From positions 1 to 6,896 of the forward strand of contig JAHBAP020000511.1 in NCBI GenBank assembly GCA_018500005.2: a stretch of DNA of 6,896 nt, read 5' to 3'. The stretch is from Mycobacterium sp. (GTDB taxonomy: Bacteria; Actinomycetota; Actinomycetes; Mycobacteriales; Mycobacteriaceae). Shown one piece after another: positions 1 to 5,763 of the stretch (positions within the stretch are counted from its first letter, which is position 1; each line of letters opens with the position of its first letter). Made by a program: the position numbers and the translations under genes. The notes below the pieces were generated by a model that saw only the letters and a list, made by a program, of their open reading frames with translations, was not told the origin of the DNA and did no database searches.

Positions 1-345
1 CGCCTGTCCACCGGCGGCGGGCTCTTGCCGCCCTTGCGGATGGCCGGCACTCCGACCCCGAGCCTGCGCGCGACCGCCCCGCCGCCGTGGCACGGCCGCA
101 CGTACAGCCTCGAATACGGCAGCGCCACCCTGGAGATACCGGCAGAGGGCATCGCGCTGGCCGGCCGGCGGGTCGCCATCGTCGACGATGTGTTGGCAAC
201 CGGCGGAACCGTGGCCGCGGCCAACGACCTGCTCGCGACCGCGGGAGCGACGGTGACGGCGGCGGCCGTCATCATGGAACTGGCCGCCCTGGGCGGCCGG
301 GATCGGCTCGCCCCGCTGACCGTGCACAGCCTCCAACTGCTGTAA
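1..345 (+). CDS. apt: Adenine phosphoribosyltransferase, 3' part; first ~77 bp apparently inverted
   Basis: Apt converts adenine and PRPP to AMP and pyrophosphate in cytosolic purine salvage. From about position 79 the frame reads like actinobacterial Apt: [18 protein letters not shown], then the PRPP-binding signature [10 protein letters not shown] (181-210), and a C-terminus ending in HSLQLL before TAA at 343-345. The 5' end lies outside the window. The first codons ([16 protein letters not shown]...) do not resemble Apt, although the frame stays open. The complementary strand of 22-77 instead encodes [19 protein letters not shown], which closely matches the Apt block just before this point (compare AVATRLEVGVLAVRKGGK in the M. 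tuberculosis protein, from memory). Flipping that segment restores an Apt reading frame with the correct spacing. As written, the gene is probably inactive unless the inversion is an artefact of a contig edge. relA follows after 32 bases in the same direction, the usual mycobacterial order. The identity of the 3' part is secure; the state of the 5' end is not. Confidence 0.85.
   Translation, partial: RLSTGGGLLPPLRMAGTPTPSLRATAPPPWHGRTYSLEYGSATLEIPAEGIALAGRRVAIVDDVLATGGTVAAANDLLATAGATVTAAAVIMELAALGGRDRLAPLTVHSLQLL
8..90. repeat. Short inverted repeat flanking a reversed apt segment
   Basis: CGGCGGCGGG at 12-21 is the exact reverse complement of CCCGCCGCCG at 78-87. Allowing one gap, the match extends to 8-21 against 78-90. 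A looser comparison of 1-21 with the complement of 78-97 gives about 16 of 20 matching bases and one gap. The 56 bases between the exact arms (22-77) appear in the opposite orientation to the rest of apt, judged by the peptide they encode on the minus strand. Arms like these could mediate an inversion or a hairpin template switch. The long imperfect match of the outer left bases to the right arm also fits a fold-back join at the end of a contig. Confidence 0.7.
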
Positions 346-367
346 AGGCGATATCCTCGGCAGCAAC

Positions 368-372
368 GGAGG
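368..372 (+). promoter_or_regulatory. Ribosome binding site of relA
   Basis: GGAGG lies 5 bases before the ATG at 378, supporting that start. An in-frame GTG at 372-374 overlaps this motif and would leave no room for a binding site, so the ATG is preferred. The 32-base gap from apt shows no terminator-like structure, consistent with co-transcription. Confidence 0.75.
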
Positions 373-377
373 TGAGC

Positions 378-2705
378 ATGACGGACGAACCGGGCGCAGC
401 GGTCCCGCCGGTCGCCGAGCTGCCCGAGCCGCTTCCCGCGAAGGCCGCGAGCGCGTCCCGCCGGGTGCGGGCCCGACTGGCCCGCCGGATGACCGCCGGG
501 CGCAGCACCATCAACCCGGTTCTGGAACCGCTGGTCGCGGTGCACCGGGAGATATACCCCAAAGCGGACCTGGCCACCCTGGAGCGGGCCTATGAGGTCG
601 CAGACGTCAAACACGCCGACCAGTTGCGCCGCTCCGGTGACCCCTACATCACCCACCCACTGGCGGTGGCCAGCATCCTGGCCGAACTCGGCATGGACAC
701 CACCACGCTGGTCGCCGCGCTGCTGCACGACACCGTCGAGGACACCGGGTACACCCTGGAGGCGCTGACCGCCGAGTTCGGCGATGAGGTCGGCCACCTC
801 GTCGACGGTGTCACAAAACTCGACAAGGTCGTCCTGGGCAGCGCCGCCGAGGGCGAGACCATCCGCAAGATGATCATCGCGATGGCCCGCGACCCCCGGG
901 TGCTGGTGATCAAGGTCGCCGATCGGCTGCACAACATGCGCACCATGCGGTTCCTGCCGCCGGAGAAACAGGCCCGCAAGGCCACCGAGACCCTGGAAGT
1001 CATTGCCCCCCTTGCCCATCGGCTCGGGATGGCCACCGTCAAATGGGAACTGGAGGATCTCTCTTTCGCGATCCTGCACCCGAAGCGGTATGAGGAGATC
1101 GTCCGGTTGGTCGCCGACCGCGCGCCGTCGCGGGACACCTATCTGGCCAAGGTGCGCTCCGACATCGGCGCCGCACTGGGTGCGATGAAGATCCATGCCA
1201 CCGTCGAGGGCCGGCCCAAGCACTACTGGTCGATCTACCAGAAGATGATCGTCAAGGGCCGCGACTTCGACGACATCCACGACCTGGTCGGGGTGCGGAT
1301 CCTGTGCGACGAGATCCGCGACTGCTATGCCGCGGTCGGGGTGGTGCACTCGCTGTGGCAGCCGATGCCGGGCCGGTTCAAGGACTACATCGCCCAACCG
1401 CGTTTCGGGGTCTACCAGTCGCTGCACACCACCGTGGTCGGGCCGGAAGGTAAACCACTGGAGGTGCAGATCCGTACCCGTGACATGCACCGCACCGCGG
1501 AGTATGGGATCGCTGCGCACTGGCGCTACAAAGAAGCCAAGGGCCGCAACGGCGTTCCGCATACGCACGCTTCGGCCGAGATCGACGACATGGCCTGGAT
1601 GCGCCAACTGCTGGACTGGCAGCGTGAGGCCGCCGACCCCGGTGAGTTCCTCGAGTCGCTTCGCTACGACCTCGCCGTGCAGGAGATCTTCGTGTTCACC
1701 CCCAAGGGGGATGTGATCACGCTGCCCGCCGGATCCACCCCGGTGGATTTCGCCTACGCGGTGCACACCGAGGTCGGCCACCGCTGTATCGGCGCTCGGG
1801 TCAACGGCCGGTTGGTGGCACTGGAGCGCAAACTCGAAAACGGTGAAGTGGTAGAGGTTTTCACCTCCAAAGCGCCCAATGCAGGACCGTCCCGGGACTG
1901 GCAGGGCTTCGTGGTGTCTCCTCGGGCCAAGGCCAAGATCCGGCAGTGGTTCGCCAAGGAACGCCGCGAGGAAGCCCTGGAGGCCGGCAAGGACGCCATC
2001 GCCCGCGAGGTGCGCCGCGGCGGCCTTCCGCTGCAACGGCTCGTCAACGGCGAGGCGATGGGGGCGCTGGCGCAGGAACTCCGCTATGCCGATGTCTCGG
2101 CGCTCTACACGGCGGTCGGGGAGGGCCACGTCTCCCCGCGTCACGTAGTGCAGCGACTGCTGGCCCAACTGGGCGGCGCCGAGGACGCCGAGGACGAGTT
2201 GGCCGAGCGGTCCACTCCGGCCACCATGCTCGTGCGTCACCGCAGCAACGAGGACACCGGTGTGGCGGTGCCCGGGGCGCCGGGGACGCTGACCAAACTG
2301 GCCAAGTGCTGCACACCGGTCCCGGGCGACAACATCATGGGATTCGTGACCCGCGGCGGCGGGGTGAGCGTGCACCGCACCGACTGCACAAATGCCGCCG
2401 ACCTGCGTCAGCAGTCCGAGCGGATCATCGACGTGCTGTGGGCGCCGTCGCCGACGTCGGTATTCCTGGTCGCAATCCAGGTCGAGGCCCTCGACCGGCA
2501 CCGGTTGCTCTCCGACGTCACGCGGGTACTGGCCGACGAGAAGGTCAACATCCTGTCGGCGTCGGTGACCACGTCCGACGAACGGGTGGCCATCAGCCGG
2601 TTCACCTTCGAGATGGGCGACCCCAAACATCTCGGCCACCTTCTCAATGCGGTGCGCAACGTCGAGGGCGTCTATGACGTGTACCGGGTGACTTCGGCCG
2701 CCTGA
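378..2705 (+). CDS. relA: Bifunctional (p)ppGpp synthetase/hydrolase RelA (Rel)
   Basis: This cytosolic, ribosome-associated enzyme makes (p)ppGpp from ATP and GTP/GDP during amino acid starvation and also degrades it, controlling the stringent response. The 775-residue product is complete and close to the usual mycobacterial length (about 790). Domains in order: an N-terminal HD hydrolase with H79, H117-D118, E121-D122 and D182...N186; a synthetase with [13 protein letters not shown] (278-290), RDFDDIHD (295-302), RFKD (333-336) and EVQIRT (362-367); a TGS domain (about 434-496); a helical and zinc-finger-type region with [10 protein letters not shown] (642-651), H666 and C670; and a C-terminal ACT domain (about 693-775). 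Both active sites look intact, so it should be bifunctional. The N-terminal ~25 residues are the least conserved part compared with M. tuberculosis RelA. The start at ATG 378 is backed by GGAGG five bases upstream. It probably shares a transcript with apt. The last codons (TSAA-stop) are part of a tandem repeat that continues downstream. Confidence 0.97.
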   Translation: MTDEPGAAVPPVAELPEPLPAKAASASRRVRARLARRMTAGRSTINPVLEPLVAVHREIYPKADLATLERAYEVADVKHADQLRRSGDPYITHPLAVASILAELGMDTTTLVAALLHDTVEDTGYTLEALTAEFGDEVGHLVDGVTKLDKVVLGSAAEGETIRKMIIAMARDPRVLVIKVADRLHNMRTMRFLPPEKQARKATETLEVIAPLAHRLGMATVKWELEDLSFAILHPKRYEEIVRLVADRAPSRDTYLAKVRSDIGAALGAMKIHATVEGRPKHYWSIYQKMIVKGRDFDDIHDLVGVRILCDEIRDCYAAVGVVHSLWQPMPGRFKDYIAQPRFGVYQSLHTTVVGPEGKPLEVQIRTRDMHRTAEYGIAAHWRYKEAKGRNGVPHTHASAEIDDMAWMRQLLDWQREAADPGEFLESLRYDLAVQEIFVFTPKGDVITLPAGSTPVDFAYAVHTEVGHRCIGARVNGRLVALERKLENGEVVEVFTSKAPNAGPSRDWQGFVVSPRAKAKIRQWFAKERREEALEAGKDAIAREVRRGGLPLQRLVNGEAMGALAQELRYADVSALYTAVGEGHVSPRHVVQRLLAQLGGAEDAEDELAERSTPATMLVRHRSNEDTGVAVPGAPGTLTKLAKCCTPVPGDNIMGFVTRGGGVSVHRTDCTNAADLRQQSERIIDVLWAPSPTSVFLVAIQVEALDRHRLLSDVTRVLADEKVNILSASVTTSDERVAISRFTFEMGDPKHLGHLLNAVRNVEGVYDVYRVTSAA

Positions 2706-2858
2706 CGATGCCGCCGAGGGACGAGGCGGAGGAGGAGGGCGGCAATTTGACTTCGGCGGCCTGACGATGCCGCCGAGGGACGAGGCGGAGGAGGAGGGCG
2801 GCAATTGACTTCGGCCGCCTGACCGTCGAGTCAACGATGCCGCCGAGGGACGAGGCGG
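2690..2858 (+). repeat. Tandem repeat (58-59 bp units) overlapping the relA stop codon
   Basis: Copy 1 spans 2690-2748 (59 bp) and copy 2 spans 2749-2806 (58 bp). They differ by one substitution (C to G at 2758) and one T missing from the run ending the unit. A diverged third copy begins at 2807, carries a 12-bp insertion after CCTGA, and loses similarity after 2858. Each copy starts with GACTTCGGC(C/G)GCCTGA, the final codons and stop of relA, followed by the core GATGCCGCCGAGGGACGAGG. The first two copies continue into a purine-rich GGAGGAGGAGGG stretch. Each unit also holds a tiny ORF beginning MPPRDEA: 2708-2764 (18 codons, ending TSAA like RelA), 2767-2808 (13 codons) and 2837-2896 (19 codons). 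The ATG of the first two comes two bases after a TGA. Overlap with a stop codon and small internal ORFs recall the mycobacterial interspersed repetitive units (MIRU), but I cannot confirm membership of that family. Confidence 0.9.
2753..2776 (+). other. Perfect 8-bp hairpin in repeat copy 2
   Basis: TCGGCGGC (2753-2760) pairs exactly with GCCGCCGA (2769-2776) around an 8-base loop. Copy 1 has the same structure with one mismatch (TCGGCCGC). No T-run follows, so it is not a classic intrinsic terminator. It might slow transcription or protect the relA mRNA 3' end. The substitution that distinguishes copy 2 from copy 1 is the one that completes the stem. Confidence 0.4.
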
Positions 2859-2865
2859 CGACCGG

Positions 2866-2871
2866 TAGGGT
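2866..2871 (+). promoter_or_regulatory. Candidate -10 element for a leaderless transcript
   Basis: TAGGGT fits the mycobacterial TANNNT -10 pattern. It is followed by six bases and then the ATG at 2878, the spacing expected when transcription starts at the start codon itself. No strong Shine-Dalgarno sequence is present before this ATG, and no -35 hexamer is obvious. TAGGG could alternatively be read as a weak ribosome binding site. Confidence 0.5.
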
Positions 2872-2877
2872 GTGCCC

Positions 2878-4164
2878 ATGTCCGAAGTGCCCCTGATGAC
2901 TGGGTTCCCCTCCGACCCGTCGTCACGTGTGACGCTGGTCAACTGGCAGGATCCCCCGTTCAATCGCTGGTCTTTCCAGCATCTGCGGGAATTGATCCCT
3001 ACCCAACGCATTTCGCGCGGGCAGGGACCTGTCCGGCCACTGGATTCTGCCGAGGCGCCACTGGACCCTGCGGCGGTCGCCGTGCAGCGAGTCGACGACC
3101 GGCGATCGACGCTGGCCGACGTTCTCGCCGAGACTTGGACCGACGCGGTGGTGATCGTTCACGACGGTCGTGTCGTGCTGGAAAGCTACGGCAACGGGAT
3201 GGCCCCGGACACGGTGCATCTGATGATGTCGGTCACCAAGTCGGTCGTGGGTTGTGTGGCCGGAGTGCTGATGAGCCGGGGCCTACTCGATCCGAGTCTG
3301 CCCATCGACCTCTACGTGCCCGAGATCGTGGGTTCGGGATACAGCGGGGCAACCACCCGCGATCTGCTCGACATGCGCACTGGCGTGCTGTTCCGCGAGG
3401 AATACACCAACCCGGACTCCGAGGTCCGACAGATGGAAAGCTACATGGGCTGGCGACCCGGTTTGAGTCCCGGATACAACGGCGGGATGTATGCCTTCCT
3501 CGCCTCGATGAGCGGGGCCGGCCCGCACGGTGGGTCGTTCGTATACCGGTCGGCGGATACCGACATGCTCGGCTGGGTGTGCGAGCGCGCCGCCGGTGTC
3601 CGGATGGCCGACTTGATCTCCGATCTGGTCTGGCGGCCGATCGGAGCGGAGTTCCCGGCCGAGATCACCTGTGACGGAGTCGGTTCGGCGATCCACGACG
3701 GCGGGATGTCGGCGACGGCCCGCGACGTGGCGCGGTTCGGGCAGATGCTTCTCGATGACGGCTCTGTGGCAGGCGTGCCGGTGGTGCCGAACCCGTGGTT
3801 GGTGCAGTCGCGCACCATCGACCCCGACATCCGGGGAGCCTTCGCCTCGTCGGCCTCCGACGCGACGCTGACCGGGGGCTGGTACCGCAACCAGTTCTGG
3901 TACGTGCCCGGACCCCTTGGTGACCTCCAGGTGTGCCTGGGCATCCATGGCCAGATGGTCGTCATCGACCGGGCCACCAAGACGGTGTCGGTCAAGATGT
4001 CGTCATGGCCGGCAGCGCAGACGCCGTCTTACCTCGTCGATACTCTCCGGGCATTCGCCGAAACGGGCCGGTTCCTTGCCGGATTGTCGGGAGCCGCCCC
4101 GGCCGCGGGCCCCTTGACCGGTCCGATCAGCATCGTCAAGGGCCGCGAACGCGGCGACGCCTGA
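2878..4164 (+). CDS. Serine hydrolase, beta-lactamase / 6-aminohexanoate-dimer hydrolase-like
   Basis: The 428-residue product belongs to the penicillin-binding-protein/class C beta-lactamase fold. These enzymes use an acyl-serine intermediate to cleave esters or amides. Visible motifs are S118-V-T-K121 (SxxK, nucleophile and general base), Y223-R-S225 within FVYRSADTDMLGWV (the YxN/YxS motif), and GIHGQ (356-360) at the place of the third KTG-like motif. The YRSADTD block and overall length recall NylB-type 6-aminohexanoate-dimer hydrolases and related esterases more than true antibiotic-resistance beta-lactamases. No signal peptide or membrane segment is seen, so it is probably cytosolic. 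The ATG at 2878 is chosen because of the -10 element just upstream; GTG at 2872 would add two residues. It lies 172 bases after relA, separated from it by the tandem repeats, and converges on the next gene. The natural substrate is unknown; resistance function is not implied. Confidence 0.88.
   Translation: MSEVPLMTGFPSDPSSRVTLVNWQDPPFNRWSFQHLRELIPTQRISRGQGPVRPLDSAEAPLDPAAVAVQRVDDRRSTLADVLAETWTDAVVIVHDGRVVLESYGNGMAPDTVHLMMSVTKSVVGCVAGVLMSRGLLDPSLPIDLYVPEIVGSGYSGATTRDLLDMRTGVLFREEYTNPDSEVRQMESYMGWRPGLSPGYNGGMYAFLASMSGAGPHGGSFVYRSADTDMLGWVCERAAGVRMADLISDLVWRPIGAEFPAEITCDGVGSAIHDGGMSATARDVARFGQMLLDDGSVAGVPVVPNPWLVQSRTIDPDIRGAFASSASDATLTGGWYRNQFWYVPGPLGDLQVCLGIHGQMVVIDRATKTVSVKMSSWPAAQTPSYLVDTLRAFAETGRFLAGLSGAAPAAGPLTGPISIVKGRERGDA
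4142..4155. terminator. Candidate short hairpin at the convergent gene ends
   Basis: GCCGCG (4142-4147) and CGCGGC (4150-4155) form a 6-bp perfect stem around AA, just inside the end of the serine hydrolase gene. The two convergent stop codons are only 15 bp apart, so some bidirectional termination signal is expected here. There is no T-run on either side and the loop is very small, so the call is weak. Confidence 0.25.
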
Positions 4165-4179
4165 CCAACTTCGCGCTGG

Positions 4180-5649
4180 CTACTTCACGAAACCGATCGG
4201 GTAGACCGCCGGCGGACTGGGCAGCGGTTCGCTGACGTACAGCGCGCGGATGCCGTCGATATAGCTGTGGCAGCGGCGGGTGAGCCCGTCCTCGGTCTGC
4301 ATGCGGCCCTTGGTGACCAGGATGCCGAGATCGGCTCCTTTGAACCGGTAGTCGCCCGGTCCGTAGACGCGCAGGAAGAAGCACTCGTCCTCGTGGGTCA
4401 CGTCATGCCAGTCGTTGGTGACGCCGATGAAACGGAGCTCGCCGTCCTCGGTAAGGCGATAGCGACCGGTCTGCGGCGCGGCCAGAATGCGCTCCACCGA
4501 GTCGTTGGGCTCTTTCATGATCAACTGGGCCCACACGTCCACGGCGGCCAGTTCTCGCCAGCGCTCGTTGATTTCGTCGACGTCGACCTGGTAGTCGACG
4601 TCCATGAACTCGAGAAGGTGGAACAGGAACAACGGAATGTCGGCGTAGGCACCCGCGGTGACATTGGTCATCGAGGACGCACCCGATATCCGCGGGTTGA
4701 GTTCGCCGAGGTACACCTCATCGGAGTCGAGGTCGACCAGAACGTCCACTTCGAAGAAGCCCCGGTAACCCTCCTGTCGGAGCCGGTCGCCGAGGCGGCG
4801 CACGTGCTGGATCGCAACGCTGCGATGTGCCTCTGAGAGCGCCTCGGGGAAGAGGTCGTTGCCGCACCAGCCACCGCGGTAGGGCGTCAGTTCCGGGTAG
4901 CCCGTCAGGTCGGTCATGAACGGTCCGACGACGGTCCCGTGCTCGGTGTTGACCGCCTCCACCGCAACCGCACGGTTGTTGATCCGTTTCATGATCTTCA
5001 GGTCCTGGCCGATCATGTTCTCGCTGTCGCGGTCCCAGTCGGCTTCCTTGGTGATGAAAAACGTGGTCTTGCCGGAGTCGCCGTAGGGGGTCTGAACGAC
5101 CAGGTCCGAGCCCAGGCCGGCCTCCGTGGACAGCTGGTTCAACTGCTGATAGCTGTCGGCGCGGGCCAGGATGTTGGGCACCGAGGGTGCGCCGGCCTCC
5201 TCGCCGAGCCGGGTGGTGACGATCTTGGAGTCCAGATGCCGGCGCAGGGAATCCGGCGGCAGGATCAGGTTGTAATCAAGCTCGCGGCAGATCTGCTCAG
5301 TCTCCTCGTCGAAGAAGACCATCGCGATCATCGGGCGCAACTGGTTTACCGCGCAACAAGATTCGATGTGCTTCTGCACTTCCACGTCACGCAGAAGATA
5401 GTTGTTGATCTCTTCGGAACTGGTGAACTCGATGTAGGGCTTACTGGTCGGGGTGAACACCCGAGGATGGGCTCCTGACCAGGAGTCGTGGTAGACGATG
5501 TATTCGAATCCACGCACCCACCGGTCGATCCCCAGCAGATTGAAAGCCGTCGGGCCGACGAAGAAAATCGGCTGCTCGTTGGTCCGGAAGAAAGTGCGGA
5601 TCTCGGGGATTCCGTTAAGTCCTCGGGATCGGAACACGCTGGATATCAT
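4180..5649 (-). CDS. ATP-grasp domain protein, substrate unknown
   Basis: ATP-grasp enzymes activate a carboxylate as acyl-phosphate and join it to an amine, thiol or similar group. The 489-residue protein shows the core fold: the helix KIVTTRLGEEAGAP (142-155) before the ATP subdomain, a glycine-containing phosphate loop YGDSGKTTF (189-197), and the metal-binding set E300 (FFEVDVLVD) with E316 and N318 (GELNPRISG). Residues 1-140 form an N-terminal domain with no clear match, and 360-489 a C-terminal extension. Proteins of this kind are sometimes labelled biotin carboxylase, but no biotin carrier domain or carboxyltransferase gene is nearby, and the usual carboxylase glycine loop is not seen. 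No signal peptide is evident. The ATG at 5649 has only a weak GGGA-type binding site; GGGAGGG lies 13 bases upstream, rather far, so the start is moderately sure. It is divergent from the amine oxidase gene, suggesting shared regulation. Confidence 0.85.
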   Translation of the reverse strand: MISSVFRSRGLNGIPEIRTFFRTNEQPIFFVGPTAFNLLGIDRWVRGFEYIVYHDSWSGAHPRVFTPTSKPYIEFTSSEEINNYLLRDVEVQKHIESCCAVNQLRPMIAMVFFDEETEQICRELDYNLILPPDSLRRHLDSKIVTTRLGEEAGAPSVPNILARADSYQQLNQLSTEAGLGSDLVVQTPYGDSGKTTFFITKEADWDRDSENMIGQDLKIMKRINNRAVAVEAVNTEHGTVVGPFMTDLTGYPELTPYRGGWCGNDLFPEALSEAHRSVAIQHVRRLGDRLRQEGYRGFFEVDVLVDLDSDEVYLGELNPRISGASSMTNVTAGAYADIPLFLFHLLEFMDVDYQVDVDEINERWRELAAVDVWAQLIMKEPNDSVERILAAPQTGRYRLTEDGELRFIGVTNDWHDVTHEDECFFLRVYGPGDYRFKGADLGILVTKGRMQTEDGLTRRCHSYIDGIRALYVSEPLPSPPAVYPIGFVK

Positions 5650-5687
5650 CTGAATTCCCAGGCCCTCCCGGTCGTTTGGCCTCTTCT

Positions 5688-5704
5688 GTGAGGAATCCTC
5701 TCAC
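5688..5704. promoter_or_regulatory. Imperfect palindrome, candidate operator in the divergent intergenic region
   Basis: The 17-bp sequence GTGAGGAATCCTCTCAC contains GAGGA/TCCTC arms around a single A (5690-5700) and outer GTGAG/CTCAC arms (5688-5692 and 5700-5704), offset by two bases. It sits 39 bp upstream of the ATP-grasp start and 60 bp upstream of the amine oxidase start, where a dimeric regulator could control both. The regulator family cannot be named from this alone. Confidence 0.45.
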
Positions 5705-5717
5705 GTTGTAGATCGCG

Positions 5718-5745
5718 TTGACCTGGAAACAGCGGGGATATCGAT
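5718..5745 (+). promoter_or_regulatory. Candidate promoter of the amine oxidase gene
   Basis: TTGACC at 5718-5723 matches a -35 hexamer well. A loose -10 candidate, TATCGA, lies at 5739-5744 after a 15-bp spacer, shorter than ideal. The region overlaps the likely control region of the divergent gene. Only the -35 is convincing. Confidence 0.35.
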
Positions 5746-5751
5746 CCAACT

Positions 5752-5758
5752 AGGGAGG
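5752..5758 (+). promoter_or_regulatory. Strong ribosome binding site of the amine oxidase gene
   Basis: AGGGAGG lies five bases before the ATG at 5764, a near-ideal Shine-Dalgarno sequence that fixes this start. The downstream gene is therefore translated from a leadered mRNA, unlike the serine hydrolase gene. Confidence 0.8.
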
Positions 5759-5763
5759 CCCGA

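Noticed and set aside
87..377. Extension of the relA frame upstream to position 87
   Set aside because: The extension overlaps apt in another frame, has low-complexity Arg/Gly composition, and ATG 378 has a proper ribosome binding site.
1946..2677. Plus-strand 243-codon open frame inside relA
   Set aside because: It is an out-of-frame reading of the well-conserved RelA C-terminal region, Arg/Gly-rich and without domain features.
2690..2858. CRISPR-like array
   Set aside because: The copies are contiguous with no unique spacers and the unit includes coding sequence from relA.
3283..3948. Minus-strand open frame (221 codons) opposite the serine hydrolase
   Set aside because: The plus-strand frame carries intact SxxK and YxS motifs; the opposite frame is His- and Arg-rich with no recognisable domain.
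4180..5649. Naming the ATP-grasp protein biotin carboxylase
   Set aside because: Only the general ATP-grasp core is visible; no carrier domain, carboxyltransferase or characteristic carboxylase loop supports that specific role.
5736..5747. GGAT/ATCC dyad (GGATATCGATCC) as an operator
   Set aside because: Four-base arms are too short to stand out from chance; it more likely overlaps a -10 region.
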